From positions 558,001 through 622,000 of the forward strand of contig NZ_UAQZ01000007.1 of the NCBI RefSeq assembly GCF_900446215.1: DNA of 64,000 nt, in the 5' to 3' direction. Made by a program: the position numbers and the translations under genes. This stretch comes from Burkholderia cenocepacia (GTDB lineage: Bacteria > Pseudomonadota > Gammaproteobacteria > Burkholderiales > Burkholderiaceae). Positions 1 through 11,581 of the stretch are shown here, piece by piece. Within the stretch, counting starts at the first letter, position 1; every line of letters starts with the position of its first letter. The notes below the pieces were generated by a model. That model searched no databases, was not told where the DNA came from, and was given only the letters and a program-made list of their open reading frames with translations.

Positions 1-1662
<1,662 letters not shown>

Positions 1663-2493
1663 TTACCCTCGCAGGAACGCGAGCAGATCGGCGTTGATCG
1701 TGTCGGCGTTGGACGTAGGCATGCCGTGCGGGAAGCCCTTGTAGGTCTTCAGCGTGCTGTTCCGAGCGAGCTTCGCCGACAGCAAGCCGGAATCGGCATA
1801 GGGGACGATCTGATCGTCATCACCATGCATCACGAGCACGGGAATCGTGGTGCTCTTCAGGTCCTCGGTAAAGTCGGTCTGCGAGAACGCGACGATGCCG
1901 TCGTAATGCGCCTTGGCGCTGCCCATCATGCCTTGGCGCCACCAGTTCCAGATCACGCCTTGCGACGGTTTCGCGCCGGCACGGTTGTAGCCGTAGAACG
2001 GGCCGGCCGGAACGTCGTAATAAAACTGAGCACGGTTCGCGGCCAGTTGCGCCTGCAGGTTATCGAACACGTCCTTCGGCAGGCCGCCCGGGTTCTTGTC
2101 TGTCTTGACCATCAGCGGCGGCACAGCGCTGATCAGCACGGCCTTCGAGACGCGGTCTTCGCCATGACGGGCGACGTAGTGAATGACTTCGCCACCGCCG
2201 GTGGAGTGGCCGACATGAACCGCGCCTTGCACGCCGAGATGGTTCACGACAGCGGCGACGTCGTCCGCGTAATGATCCATGTCATGACCGTCCCACACCT
2301 GGCTGGAGCGTCCGTGACCGCGGCGGTCATGCGCGATGACCCGGTACCCGTGCGACAGGAAAAAGAGCATCTGGGCATCCCAGTCGTCCGCGCTGAGCGG
2401 CCAACCGTGATGGAAGAAGATGACCTGCGCGTCGCGCGGACCCCAGTCCTTGTAGAAGATCTGAACGCCATCCTTTGTTGTGACGTATCCCAT
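1663..2493 (-). CDS. Alpha/beta hydrolase, non-haem chloroperoxidase (perhydrolase) family
   Basis: A 276-aa alpha/beta-hydrolase of the cofactor-free haloperoxidase/perhydrolase family, which forms peracids from carboxylic acids and peroxide and often acts as an esterase. The nucleophile elbow GHSTGG places the catalytic serine at residue 97. The acid is in MHGDDDQIVP and the histidine in GFPHGM near the C-terminus; the oxyanion stretch is HHGWPLSADDW. Start: the ATG at 2493 is preceded by AAGGAGT at good spacing. The frame stays open 46 codons further upstream, but those codons match nothing in the family. A MerR-type promoter at 2782-2812 points at this gene, implying a 5' leader of about 280 nt. 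Natural substrate unknown. Confidence 0.9.
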   Translation of the reverse strand: MGYVTTKDGVQIFYKDWGPRDAQVIFFHHGWPLSADDWDAQMLFFLSHGYRVIAHDRRGHGRSSQVWDGHDMDHYADDVAAVVNHLGVQGAVHVGHSTGGGEVIHYVARHGEDRVSKAVLISAVPPLMVKTDKNPGGLPKDVFDNLQAQLAANRAQFYYDVPAGPFYGYNRAGAKPSQGVIWNWWRQGMMGSAKAHYDGIVAFSQTDFTEDLKSTTIPVLVMHGDDDQIVPYADSGLLSAKLARNSTLKTYKGFPHGMPTSNADTINADLLAFLRG

Positions 2494-2781
2494 GATCAGC
2501 ACTCCTTTTCGATATTCAAGTTGACAACCAGTGACGTGTACGGCGATCGTTGCTGCTCGGTAGCGGGCGACTCCTTTTGTGACGGTGACTGACGAAACGG
2601 CAACGTGACGATGGCGCTGGGATCCGGTCACTCTGCCGGCGACGCGCAGGCCGACGTCACCATTTGCGGCCTGGGTGAGACAATGCGCTCCGTTTGTTGA
2701 GACAATTCGAAATACTCGGTAGGCCGCGAGGCGGTCGCTTGCCCCCGAGTCAGTCGGGCTTCACCATGTAGTCGCCGGTCA
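2494..2781. other. Presumed 5' leader of the hydrolase gene, no gene seen
   Basis: Between the hydrolase start and the MerR-type promoter no protein gene is supported. If transcription starts about 2775 on the minus strand, this stretch is an untranslated leader. No obvious riboswitch fold was recognised. Confidence 0.4.
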
Positions 2782-2812
2782 ACTTTAGGATTAAAGTCAA
2801 CGTTAATGTCAA
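2782..2812 (-). promoter_or_regulatory. MerR-type promoter A, reading toward the hydrolase gene
   Basis: On the minus strand: -35 TTGACA (2807-2812), a 19-bp spacer, -10 TAAAGT (2782-2787). The over-long 19-bp spacer is the hallmark of MerR-activated promoters. The site sits just upstream of the plus-strand merR gene at 2832, so it can serve as a shared operator for divergent control. Confidence 0.7.
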
Positions 2813-2831
2813 TAGTTTTTTGGGGTGTGGC

Positions 2832-3281
2832 GTGAAAATCGGAGAGTTGGCGAAGCGCAGTGGTCTGACGGCCTCACGTATTCGTTTCTACGAGGCAGAG
2901 GGATTGATCAGGGTGGTGGAGCGCCAAGCGAATGGCTATCGGGAGTATCCCCCGGAGGCGGAAATTCTCCTGGGGTTGATCTCGATCGCGCAGCAGGCGG
3001 GGTTTACGCTCGAGCAGATTCGACAACTGCTACCGGTCGGCCCGGGCGCATGGGATCATCGCGCATTGCTCGATGCACTCAAGCAGAAGGTGGAGGAGAT
3101 CGATGGCATCCGCAAGCGTCTCGACCATACCCGGGCCCAACTTGTCGTCGCGATCGCGAGTATCGAGGACAGGCCGGACGGAATTGAATGTGTCGACAAC
3201 AAGAAGCGCGTGCTGGACCGTCTCCGCGAAGCAGGAATTACGCCTGATTTAGGCAAGCCCGACGGTTCCACCACCGGCTGA
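2832..3281 (+). CDS. MerR family transcriptional regulator (first copy)
   Basis: A 149-aa DNA-binding regulator with the N-terminal MerR helix-turn-helix (MKIGELAKRSGL to about residue 38), the wing NGYREYPPEA, and a dimerisation coiled coil about residues 75-112. One cysteine, Cys120, lies just after the coiled coil in GIECVDN; the metal-binding cysteine pairs of MerR, CueR or ZntR are absent. It is about half identical, without gaps over 120 residues, to the regulator at 6463, including Cys120. Start: GTG at 2832, giving the family N-terminus MKIG; a TTG four codons upstream adds non-family residues. It is divergent from the hydrolase and flanked by MerR-type promoter A. Inferred role: activator of the nearby four-promoter set. 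Confidence 0.9.
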   Translation: MKIGELAKRSGLTASRIRFYEAEGLIRVVERQANGYREYPPEAEILLGLISIAQQAGFTLEQIRQLLPVGPGAWDHRALLDALKQKVEEIDGIRKRLDHTRAQLVVAIASIEDRPDGIECVDNKKRVLDRLREAGITPDLGKPDGSTTG

Positions 3282-3488
3282 TCCCCACACCTGCCGAGCA
3301 AGCGCGCCGTGCGGCGAGCGCGCTTGCCTTCCAGCGCGCCGACTGGGATATCCGTTCCGGATCCGTCAGTGACTGACCAAACGCCGCAGCCGGAGGTCCC
3401 CGTCGTCCGTTCGGTTCGGGATTCGCATAAGCCAGCGGCTGCGGCGTAGACCACGCGTATCGATTCATTCCGATTCGTTGCGAAGTAC
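3282..3488. other. Gap after the first merR gene, long inverted repeat
   Basis: No gene supported. It contains an 11-bp inverted repeat (ACGCCGCAGCC at 3381-3391, its complement at 3437-3447) with a loop of about 45 nt. There is no T-tract, so terminator function is uncertain. Confidence 0.35.
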
Positions 3489-3519
3489 TTGACCTTAAAG
3501 TCATATTCAATCTTAGAGT
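3489..3519 (+). promoter_or_regulatory. MerR-type promoter B, reading toward the decarboxylase-like gene
   Basis: -35 TTGACC (3489-3494), 19-bp spacer, -10 TAGAGT (3514-3519). The gene start is at 3596, about 70 nt after the predicted transcription start. Before the IS insertion the same transcript would have run through the decarboxylase-like gene into the second merR, whose start overlaps its stop. Confidence 0.7.
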
Positions 3520-3595
3520 GATTGTTGCCGGCTGTTAATCGGTATGCCTTTTCAGGCTCGCCTGCCGGTTCAATCACCGAGAAAGGTCAACGAAT

Positions 3596-4060
3596 ATGGA
3601 TAAGCGGTTCATTCAGGTCGAGTTTGGCGAGCACAAGGTCGAGGTGCCTGCCGGCGGCTACTATGACCGTTACCGGATGAACCCGGATCTCGACGAGGTG
3701 GCGAGAGACCCTGCCGCAGGAAACATCGATTTTTTTCGCAGGATCCCGAAGCGGCTCGTCACATCCACGGTTGGTCCGACGTGGGCGCCGAACTTCTACT
3801 ACCGCTCAAGTAACGTTCAGCTGCTGTTCCTGGCGCCTGCCGATCGATTGCGTGCAATGTTGCCGACGCCTCTCGAGCCACTGCGCGCCTATCCGGGCCA
3901 TGGACTCGTGGCGTTGACCTTCTTCTCGTATTCCGTTTGCGATAACGACCCCTACGACGAAGTTTCCGTAGCGGTGGTGATCCGCCGGCCGGGGGCGCGG
4001 GGGCCCCATGCGCCGGAACTGCTCGCTTCCATGCGACGCCGCATGTTGGGCGCAAAGTAA
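3596..4060 (+). pseudogene. Acetoacetate decarboxylase-like protein, 5' part, split by IS21-family element
   Basis: N-terminal half of an acetoacetate decarboxylase (ADC) superfamily protein. The genuine part ends at residue 149 (ASMRRR); after that the frame runs four codons into the insertion sequence and stops at 4058-4060. Segments such as VGPTWAPNFYYRSSNVQLL and GLVALTFFSYSVCDN look like the ADC beta-barrel. Removing 4044-6000 plus one copy of the 5-bp duplication joins this part in frame to 6006-6466, giving 302 codons before the stop. The ATG at 3596 has GAAAGG upstream, and MerR-type promoter B precedes it. Many ADC-like proteins are not decarboxylases; the Schiff-base lysine could not be identified. 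The split protein is presumably inactive. Confidence 0.85.
4039..4043. repeat. Target site duplication, left copy (CCGCA)
   Basis: The 5 bp immediately before the IS left end, repeated at 6001-6005 immediately after the right end. Deleting the element and one copy restores an open decarboxylase-like frame (ASMRRR joined to SFHAHV), which confirms both IS boundaries. Confidence 0.85.
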
Positions 4061-4135
4061 TAATGAGCCACTTCGCGCGAAGTAAATCTGAGCCACCTTT
4101 CAGTACAGTCAGCCTTTTGCGCGCAAAGGCTGGCG

Positions 4136-5934
<1,799 letters not shown>

Positions 5935-6000
5935 CGACTGGCTCAGTTTTACTTTGCGCGATCAGGCGCGAAGTGGCTCAGATTTCAAATGCGTTTGACA

Positions 6001-6005
6001 CCGCA
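6001..6005. repeat. Target site duplication, right copy (CCGCA)
   Basis: Second copy of the 5-bp duplication made by the IS21-family insertion, directly after the ACA end at 6000. Confidence 0.85.
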
Positions 6006-6466
6006 GCTTCCACGCGCATGTTCTTGCGCTGCCGGTGACCACGGAAATCGCGCGGGTGCGCGGACTGTATGGATATCAGTTGCCAAAATGGCGCACGGAA
6101 ATCGGCGTGCACATCGGCGCCGACGTAAAAGCCAGCATCGCCGGTCCCGGCGGCAAGCCGGACCTGACCTTGCGTGCGCCGCTTCCCGAGTTGCGCAATG
6201 TTCCGTCGCAGTCGCATATGGCGACGGCAACCATGATCAACCGGATCGACGGCGAGTGGCACCAGACACTGGTGCAGACCAACATGCTGTCGTTCGTGCA
6301 GCGACTCTTTCCGCGCGACGTCGAACTGTCGCGGCACGGCGGGCCGTTGAGTCAGCTGCTTGACGGACTCGGAGCGTCCACCGTGCTTCGTATGGACGTC
6401 GTCAAGGACGCGCAACTGGTCCTGAACATGCCCACCCGTCTGGGCACTTTCGCACCCAAGACATGA
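6001..6466 (+). pseudogene. Acetoacetate decarboxylase-like protein, 3' part
   Basis: C-terminal half of the interrupted gene. In frame it reads SFHAHVLALPVTTEIARVRG onward, with the ADC-type segment YGYQLPKW and ending LGTFAPKT. It has no own start with a ribosome site; the GTG in LPVTTE at about 6032 could allow only a fragment. The stop TGA overlaps the ATG of the second merR (ATGA at 6463), so the two were translationally coupled. Insertion of the IS therefore probably lowers or rewires expression of that regulator as well as destroying the enzyme. Confidence 0.85.
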
Positions 6467-6936
6467 AGATAGGGGATCTGGCGGAGCGTACTGGCCTGAC
6501 GCCGTCGCGCATCCGCTTCTATGAACGCATCGGCCTGTTGACGGCCGTCGAGCGGCAACCCAACGGCTATCGGATCTATTCGCCGGACGCTGTGGTCGTG
6601 CTCGGTCTGGTCACGGCAGCACAAAAGGCCGGCTTCAGCCTGGACGAGATCCGCATGTTGTTGCCGCCCGACCTCGTGCAGTGGCAGCGCGGTGCGCTGC
6701 TCGAGGCGCTCCGTCATAAGGTGCGGGATATCGAGACCATGCAGGTGAAGCTGGCGCAGAACAAGGTGCATCTCGTGTCGTTGATGGCCGAGATCGAGGC
6801 CAAGCCCGACGAGATCGATTGCAGCGCCAATGCAACGCGCCTGTTGTCGCAGATGCAGTCGAGGGAACTGGACGGTGCGGCCCGAACGAAGGGCGCCGGC
6901 AAGGCCGGACGCCGCCGACCGTCCGGAAAAGGCTAG
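6463..6936 (+). CDS. MerR family transcriptional regulator (second copy)
   Basis: A 157-aa regulator aligned without gaps to the one at 2832 over 120 residues, roughly half identical. It shares the HTH (MKIGDLAERTGLTPSRIRFY), the wing NGYRIYSPDA, a coiled coil and Cys120 (DEIDCSAN). It carries a basic tail (KAGRRRPSGKG) that the first copy lacks. Its start overlaps the stop of the broken decarboxylase-like gene, and the convergent PfpI gene ends 36 bp downstream. Only one conserved cysteine suggests a redox or electrophile sensor like NmlR/AdhR-type MerR proteins rather than a metal sensor; this is inference. Confidence 0.9.
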   Translation: MKIGDLAERTGLTPSRIRFYERIGLLTAVERQPNGYRIYSPDAVVVLGLVTAAQKAGFSLDEIRMLLPPDLVQWQRGALLEALRHKVRDIETMQVKLAQNKVHLVSLMAEIEAKPDEIDCSANATRLLSQMQSRELDGAARTKGAGKAGRRRPSGKG

Positions 6937-6972
6937 GCGAGGATGTCCGCTGGCGTCCCGGGCTGCCTGCCG

Positions 6973-7656
6973 TTACAGGAGAGCCGCGACCTGCTCGGCC
7001 GTTGCTTTTGCCGATTGGGGATTCTGCCCTGTTACCAAGCGGCCATCTGTAACGACTTTCGACGTGAACGGCAGCAACGCTTTTTCGTAAAGTGCGCCGC
7101 GCCTCACCATCTCTTCCTCGGCGTTGTAGGGCACTTTCTTCGCGACGCCCGCAAGCACCTCCTCCACCCACGAGTAGCCGGTGAGGCGGCGGCCGGCGAC
7201 GAGCAGTGTGCCGTTGGCGAGTCTCGTATTCAGCAAGCCGCAGTAGCCATGGCATACGGACGACACGATACCGCCGCGCTCGTAGATGTCTCGCGTGAGC
7301 CGTTGAAGTCCGGCATCGTCGGGAAAGTCCCACATGACGGCGTGCCCGCCCGTGAAATAGATCGCATCGAAATCCGCCGGATCGATCTGATCGGGGCTTG
7401 CCGTCGTCGCCAAAAGCTTCTGGCGGTCCTTGTCGTTCAGCCACTCCTTTACCGAGGCATCGGCGAGCGGCCATTTCAGCGAGCGAGGTTCCAGCGGGGA
7501 CTCGCCACCCCTGGGGCTGACGAGGCGCTGGTCGTACCCGTGTTCGGCGAAGACGTGCCACGCATGGGTCAGTTCCGACAACCACAGGCCGGTCGGCTCG
7601 GATTGATCCGCGTAGTTGGCGACATTGCTGACAACGTGAAGTATGCGTTTGGTCAT
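6973..7656 (-). CDS. DJ-1/PfpI family protein (type 1 glutamine amidotransferase-like)
   Basis: A 227-aa protein of the DJ-1/PfpI superfamily, whose members act as glyoxalases, deglycases or chaperones against reactive carbonyls. The nucleophile elbow SVCHGYCGLL holds the catalytic cysteine. The preceding stretch FDAIYFTGGHAVMWDFPDD supplies the family glycine and acid region. Length fits Hsp31-like members. Start: ATG at 7656 with GGGAGA upstream; the frame remains open to 7758 but without family residues. MerR-type promoter C lies about 100 bp upstream on the same strand. A decayed copy of its last ~25 codons is found at 8101-8172. Confidence 0.9.
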   Translation of the reverse strand: MTKRILHVVSNVANYADQSEPTGLWLSELTHAWHVFAEHGYDQRLVSPRGGESPLEPRSLKWPLADASVKEWLNDKDRQKLLATTASPDQIDPADFDAIYFTGGHAVMWDFPDDAGLQRLTRDIYERGGIVSSVCHGYCGLLNTRLANGTLLVAGRRLTGYSWVEEVLAGVAKKVPYNAEEEMVRRGALYEKALLPFTSKVVTDGRLVTGQNPQSAKATAEQVAALL

Positions 7657-7758
7657 GGTGAGTCTCCCTTCATCGGTCACAGGCGATAGCCGCGAACATG
7701 TCGCCCTTTGCCTGATGCCACAAGCGTGACCATGGGCTCGTAGCGCATGCCATGGCAA

Positions 7759-7789
7759 ACCATAACCTTCAAGTTAAGTCTATGGTCAA
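7759..7789 (-). promoter_or_regulatory. MerR-type promoter C, reading toward the PfpI gene
   Basis: On the minus strand: -35 TTGACC (7784-7789), 19-bp spacer containing a near-palindromic ACTTAACTTGAAG segment, -10 TATGGT (7759-7764). Same geometry as sites A, B and D. Confidence 0.7.
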
Positions 7790-8100
7790 GCTTTTTTGCG
7801 TTCCTTCGGCTGAGCAGTGCTTCGCGCTGACCACATCATTCGGCGGTATCGATGCAAGCACGTGACTCTCATGTGCACGTTATCGGTCGAGGGCGAGCTG
7901 AGGAGTCCAGGGAGCTTCGTTCCCGACGTCACGCCAGGTCGTTCATCATGAACGCACCGATGAAGGCGATCATGCGTAGGCGCCGACGCGGAAGTGCGAT
8001 TCAGATAGCGTCGGTGCAAACTGCAATGCGGTCGATGGACGGGCACTGGACGGCAACAGTCGCCTTCCGGAGTACGCGGTGCCCGCCTGGGTCTGCCGTT

Positions 8101-8172
8101 ATCAGGAGCCGCAGTCTGCTCGGCTGGCGTCCTTGTGGATTGCGTATTCTGGCCGGTCACCGTGCGACCAGC
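8101..8172 (-). pseudogene. Remnant of a second DJ-1/PfpI gene (C-terminal codons)
   Basis: On the minus strand this reads GRTVTGQNTQSTRTPAEQTA, clearly related to GRLVTGQNPQSAKATAEQVA at the C-terminus of the PfpI protein at 6973. The DNA is also similar (for example TCTGCTCGGC against CCTGCTCGGC) with small indels, and the stop is lost. The rest of 7790-8196 shows no recognisable gene. The scar sits directly upstream of MerR-type promoter D and points to a past duplication or exchange in this regulon. Confidence 0.65.
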
Positions 8173-8196
8173 CAAAAGTTATTTGCGTCCGGGCGC

Positions 8197-8227
8197 TTGA
8201 CATTAAAGTTTGGTTTGACCTTAAGGT
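8197..8227 (+). promoter_or_regulatory. MerR-type promoter D, reading toward the molybdenum hydroxylase genes
   Basis: -35 TTGACA (8197-8202), 19-bp spacer, -10 TAAGGT (8222-8227). A second TTGACC at 8215 overlaps the spacer and, with the -10, forms part of an imperfect dyad (ATTAAAGT and ACCTTAAGGT). The gene starts at 8275 with AGGAAG as ribosome site. Confidence 0.7.
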
Positions 8228-8274
8228 GCGGGTAGTAGGCTGGGCCATTGTGATACGAGGCAAGGAAGCGATAC

Positions 8275-8742
8275 ATGGATCTTGACGTCAACCACCAACG
8301 GGTCAACGTCGACTGCGACCCGGCTACCCCGTTGCTGTGGGTGCTGCGTGACCACCTGAACCTGACGGGCACGAAATTCGGCTGCGGCGTCGCTGCCTGC
8401 GGCGCGTGTACCGTGCATCTGGATGGTACGGCGGTACGATCTTGTGTCCTGCCCGTGGCAGCGGTCGCCGGCAAGCGTATCACCACGATCGAAGGGTTGG
8501 CGGAATCGCCGGAGAAACGCCATGCGTTACAGCAGGCGTGGGTCGACGAACAGGTACCTCAGTGCGGCTATTGCCAGTCCGGCATGCTGATGGCGGCGGC
8601 AGATCTGTTGACGAGACAGCCCGATCCGACTGACGCCGATATCGACACGGCGATCACCAACCTGTGCCGTTGCGGGACCTATCCGCGCGTGCGCATAGCG
8701 ATCAAGCGTGCGGCGAAAGTGCTGCGGGACGGCCACGCATGA
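8275..8742 (+). CDS. (2Fe-2S) subunit of a molybdenum hydroxylase, IorA-like
   Basis: A 155-aa electron-transfer subunit of the xanthine oxidase family, of the type found in isoquinoline 1-oxidoreductase and related two-subunit aldehyde or N-heterocycle dehydrogenases. The plant-type [2Fe-2S] ligands are Cys37, Cys42, Cys45 and Cys57; the second cluster uses Cys97, Cys100 (CGYCQSG), Cys131 and Cys133 (CRC). Complete for the family. The stop overlaps the start of the large subunit (ATGA at 8739), so the two are co-translated. Promoter D is MerR-type. Substrate not determinable from sequence. Confidence 0.93.
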   Translation: MDLDVNHQRVNVDCDPATPLLWVLRDHLNLTGTKFGCGVAACGACTVHLDGTAVRSCVLPVAAVAGKRITTIEGLAESPEKRHALQQAWVDEQVPQCGYCQSGMLMAAADLLTRQPDPTDADIDTAITNLCRCGTYPRVRIAIKRAAKVLRDGHA

Positions 8743-11036
8743 GCGCCGACACCAGGATTGCACGCCCTGGGCGGCGCCGATTTCTGCTGGGGGCGGTTGG
8801 CCTTGGCGGTGCGCTGGTGGTGGGCTGGGGCGTGATGCCTCCACGCAGCCGGCTCGGTGATCCCGCGGTGTTTCCCGAAACGTCCGGTCAGATTGCCCTG
8901 AATGGCTGGATCAAGATCACCTCGGAAGGCAATGCGATCCTGGCCATGCCGCGTGTCGAGATGGGGCAGGGAATCCACACTGGGCTGTCGATGTTGGCCG
9001 CGGAGGAACTCGATATTCCGCTGACGCGGGTGAGCATCGAGTCATCGCCGATCGAACGCATCTACGGTAATGTCGTCGCAATGGGCGACAGCTCGCTGCC
9101 GCTGCATCCGGACGACGCGGACAAGCTCTGGGCGCGCGCACTGCATTGGATCATGGCCAAGAGCGCGCGCGAAATCGGTCTCATCATCACCGGCGGCAGC
9201 AGCAGCATGGCCGACGGGTGGCAACCCGTGCGCGAGGCCGCCGCAACCGCGCGCGCCACGCTGGTGGAGGCAGCCGCGCGCGAATGGGGCGTGCAGTCGA
9301 CGCTGGTGACGGTGCGGGAAGGGCAACTCATCGGGCCGGGCGGAAAGCAGATGCCTTTCAGCGCGGTCGCGCAGAAGGCACGCGAGATTGCTCCGCCGTC
9401 CAATGTCACGCTCAAGCCCGCTTCGCAATATCAACTGGTGGGCAAGCCTGCGCCGCGCAACGACATCGCCGCCAAGACGGATGGCAGCGCCCGCTTCGCC
9501 ATCGACGTGAGGCCGTCCGGCATGCTGTATGCCGCTGTCGTTATGTGCCCGATATTCGGCGGCAAGCTCAAGACCTTCAACGCGAAAGCGGCCCTTGTGA
9601 TGCCCGGCGTGCGGTATGTCGTGCCGTTCGACGGCTCGACGGGCGGCGCTCCGGGCGTCGCCGTGGTGGCAGACCATTACTGGCAGGCACGCCAAGCCCT
9701 TGGGGCACTCGAACCCGAGTGGGACAATGGCCCACATGCCACCCTGGATTCGGCTGACATCCATCAACAACTCGTCGGCGCGCTGAACAGCGACAAGGGG
9801 AGCTTCACCTACCGTTCGACGGGTGATGGGCTGAAGGCCTTTGAGAATGCACAGGGTGCGACCATTGTCGAGGCCGAATACAGTGCGCCGTATCTTGCGC
9901 ATGCCACGATGGAGCCTATCAACTGCACGGCGCAGGTGACCAAGAATCGAGTGCAGCTTTGGGCACCCACGCAGGTCGCCACGCTGGCCCAACTGGTCGC
10001 AGCCCGCGCGGCAGGCGTGAGCCGCGACCAGGTACACATCGAAATCCCGCTCATCGGAGGCGGCTTCGGGCGACGGTTGGAGTCGGACTTTGTCGGGCAG
10101 GCGGTGACGATCGCCGCCAGGACGGCAGGCCGCCCGGTGCAGGTGATCTGGTCGCGCGAAGATGACATCAAGCACGACTTCTACCGCCCCCAGGCCATCG
10201 CACGGCTGAAGGCTCGCGTCGAGAACGGCAGGGTGACGGCCATCGCCTCGCGCAGTGCGGGCCAGTCGATCCTGGCAGGCGAGTTGGAGCGCCTGTTCGG
10301 TGCGCCGTCGCTCGACATTGACCGCTATACGGCCGAAGGTTTGTTCGACCAACCGTATGAGATCGAGCACGAACACATTGCGCATCTGGTGGTCGACTTA
10401 CCGGTACCCATCGGGTTCTGGCGCAGCGTCGGCCACTCGTACACGGGGTTCTTCCTCGAAAGTTTCCTGAACGATGTGGCTGCCGCCGCCAAGCTCGATC
10501 CGCTGGCGATGCGGCGAGACTTGCTCAAAGCGCATCCGCGTGAGCGGAAGGTGCTCGACATCGCGGCGCAGACGGCAGGCTGGGGCCAGCCGCTCGCGCC
10601 CGCCGCCGATGGCGCACCGCGTGCGCGCGGGCTGGCGCTGCACAACGCATTCGGCTCCGTGGTGGCACAGGTGGTGGAGGTGTCGCTCAAGGATGGCAAG
10701 CCACGTGTGCATCGCGTCGTCTGCGTGGCGGACTGTGGAACGGTGGTCAACCCCGGCATCGTCGCGCAGCAGATGGAAGGCGGGATCATCTTCGGGCTGA
10801 GCGCTGCGTTGTACGGCCAGATTCAGATCAAGGACGGACGGGTCATTCAATCCAACTTCCCCGACTATCCGGTCTTGAAGATGGCGGAGGCGCCAGCGAT
10901 CGAAATCCACGTCGTGCCGAGCACGGCCGAACCGACCGGGGTCGGTGAAATTGCCGTGCCTCCGGTCGCGCCAGCCGTGGCGCACGCCGTCGCGCAACTC
11001 ACCGGCAAGTCGGTGCGGCAGTTGCCGATGGTGTAG
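8739..11036 (+). CDS. Molybdopterin-binding large subunit of a molybdenum hydroxylase, IorB-like
   Basis: A 765-aa catalytic subunit of the xanthine oxidase family, binding the molybdenum cofactor and hydroxylating or dehydrogenating an aldehyde or N-heterocycle. The N-terminus has a twin-arginine-like signal (RRRFLLGAVGLGGALVVGWG), suggesting Tat export of the folded complex with its small partner to the periplasm. Family features are PRVEMGQGIHTGL near residue 70, LIGGGFGRRLESDF (cofactor-binding glycine loop) and VGEIAVPPVAPAV near the C-terminus. Start at 8739 follows from the 4-bp overlap with the iron-sulfur subunit. No cytochrome subunit follows in the window, so the electron acceptor is unknown. 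Confidence 0.92.
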   Translation: MSADTRIARPGRRRFLLGAVGLGGALVVGWGVMPPRSRLGDPAVFPETSGQIALNGWIKITSEGNAILAMPRVEMGQGIHTGLSMLAAEELDIPLTRVSIESSPIERIYGNVVAMGDSSLPLHPDDADKLWARALHWIMAKSAREIGLIITGGSSSMADGWQPVREAAATARATLVEAAAREWGVQSTLVTVREGQLIGPGGKQMPFSAVAQKAREIAPPSNVTLKPASQYQLVGKPAPRNDIAAKTDGSARFAIDVRPSGMLYAAVVMCPIFGGKLKTFNAKAALVMPGVRYVVPFDGSTGGAPGVAVVADHYWQARQALGALEPEWDNGPHATLDSADIHQQLVGALNSDKGSFTYRSTGDGLKAFENAQGATIVEAEYSAPYLAHATMEPINCTAQVTKNRVQLWAPTQVATLAQLVAARAAGVSRDQVHIEIPLIGGGFGRRLESDFVGQAVTIAARTAGRPVQVIWSREDDIKHDFYRPQAIARLKARVENGRVTAIASRSAGQSILAGELERLFGAPSLDIDRYTAEGLFDQPYEIEHEHIAHLVVDLPVPIGFWRSVGHSYTGFFLESFLNDVAAAAKLDPLAMRRDLLKAHPRERKVLDIAAQTAGWGQPLAPAADGAPRARGLALHNAFGSVVAQVVEVSLKDGKPRVHRVVCVADCGTVVNPGIVAQQMEGGIIFGLSAALYGQIQIKDGRVIQSNFPDYPVLKMAEAPAIEIHVVPSTAEPTGVGEIAVPPVAPAVAHAVAQLTGKSVRQLPMV

Positions 11037-11200
11037 GTCAGAAATTCGCGAGGCAAGGCACTGTGGAGGTTTTGGGCAAGCTCGAAGAACGTCGAGCTTG
11101 CCGAAGCAGTCTGCTAACCACGGGTGTCTGAGTGAGTTTTCAACGTGGTTCGCCGCTGATTGAAGGCCTAGGACGCTACACACGAAGCTCGCGGCATTAA
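11037..11200. other. Intergenic stretch after the hydroxylase operon
   Basis: No gene or clear terminator was recognised. With 11201-11521 it forms a 545-bp non-functional-looking segment at the right edge of the accessory region. Confidence 0.4.
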
Positions 11201-11371
11201 CGGACCCACGGTGAATCGCAACTGCGTTACGTCGGGCTGTCGAGAGCAAAGCAACTGTTGCACCTTATCGGTGATGAAGATGTCGCGTCTTTCTTCACAC
11301 CTGCCACGACCTGGTCTCCTAGGTTGCAGCGCCCATGCTGGCGTGCCGGCATGCTCTCCTGGTCTCGATGA
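11201..11371 (+). pseudogene. Fragment of a UvrD-type superfamily I helicase (motif VI)
   Basis: An open stretch that reads ESQLRYVGLSRAKQLLHLIG, the motif VI signature (YVALTRAK-like) of UvrD/Rep/PcrA helicases, followed by unrelated-looking residues to a TGA at 11369-11371. A stop lies directly upstream at 11198-11200 and no helicase body precedes it, so this is a scar only. It may mark the border of an integrated or deleted segment. Confidence 0.55.
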
Positions 11372-11521
11372 CAACGTCATGCCGGAATTTTCCACTTCCA
11401 AACGGGACAGTCTTGTGGACCCAGGCTAGGGTCGGTTTCAACTTGAACGAAAAAATTCCAAGTTGGACGCATCTCGACAGTCGGGTCGGACTGATAGACC
11501 GTCGGTCTCACGCTTGCTCTC

Positions 11522-11571
11522 GTGAAATTGTCATGCTAGTTTTTCATGAAATTTCTCGGCGTAATTTTCAC
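11522..11571. promoter_or_regulatory. TGAAATT-type repeat boxes upstream of the amine oxidase-like gene
   Basis: Three related boxes: TGAAATT at 11523-11529 and 11547-11553, and inverted AATTTTCA at 11563-11570, with an 8-bp palindrome TTCATGAA (11543-11550). They end 11 bp before the ATG at 11582. The AT-rich cluster in GC-rich surroundings is a likely operator, with the XRE-cupin regulator at 12889 as the natural candidate ligand. Confidence 0.5.
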
Positions 11572-11581
11572 GGGAGTCCGC

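Noticed and set aside
3238..3510. Minus-strand frame of 90 codons between the first merR and the decarboxylase-like gene
   Set aside because: No ribosome site, no recognisable residues, and it overlaps MerR-type promoter B.
8664..8738. Earlier in-frame start for the molybdopterin subunit
   Set aside because: It would remove the 4-bp stop/start overlap and place non-family residues before the twin-arginine signal; ATG 8739 fits better.
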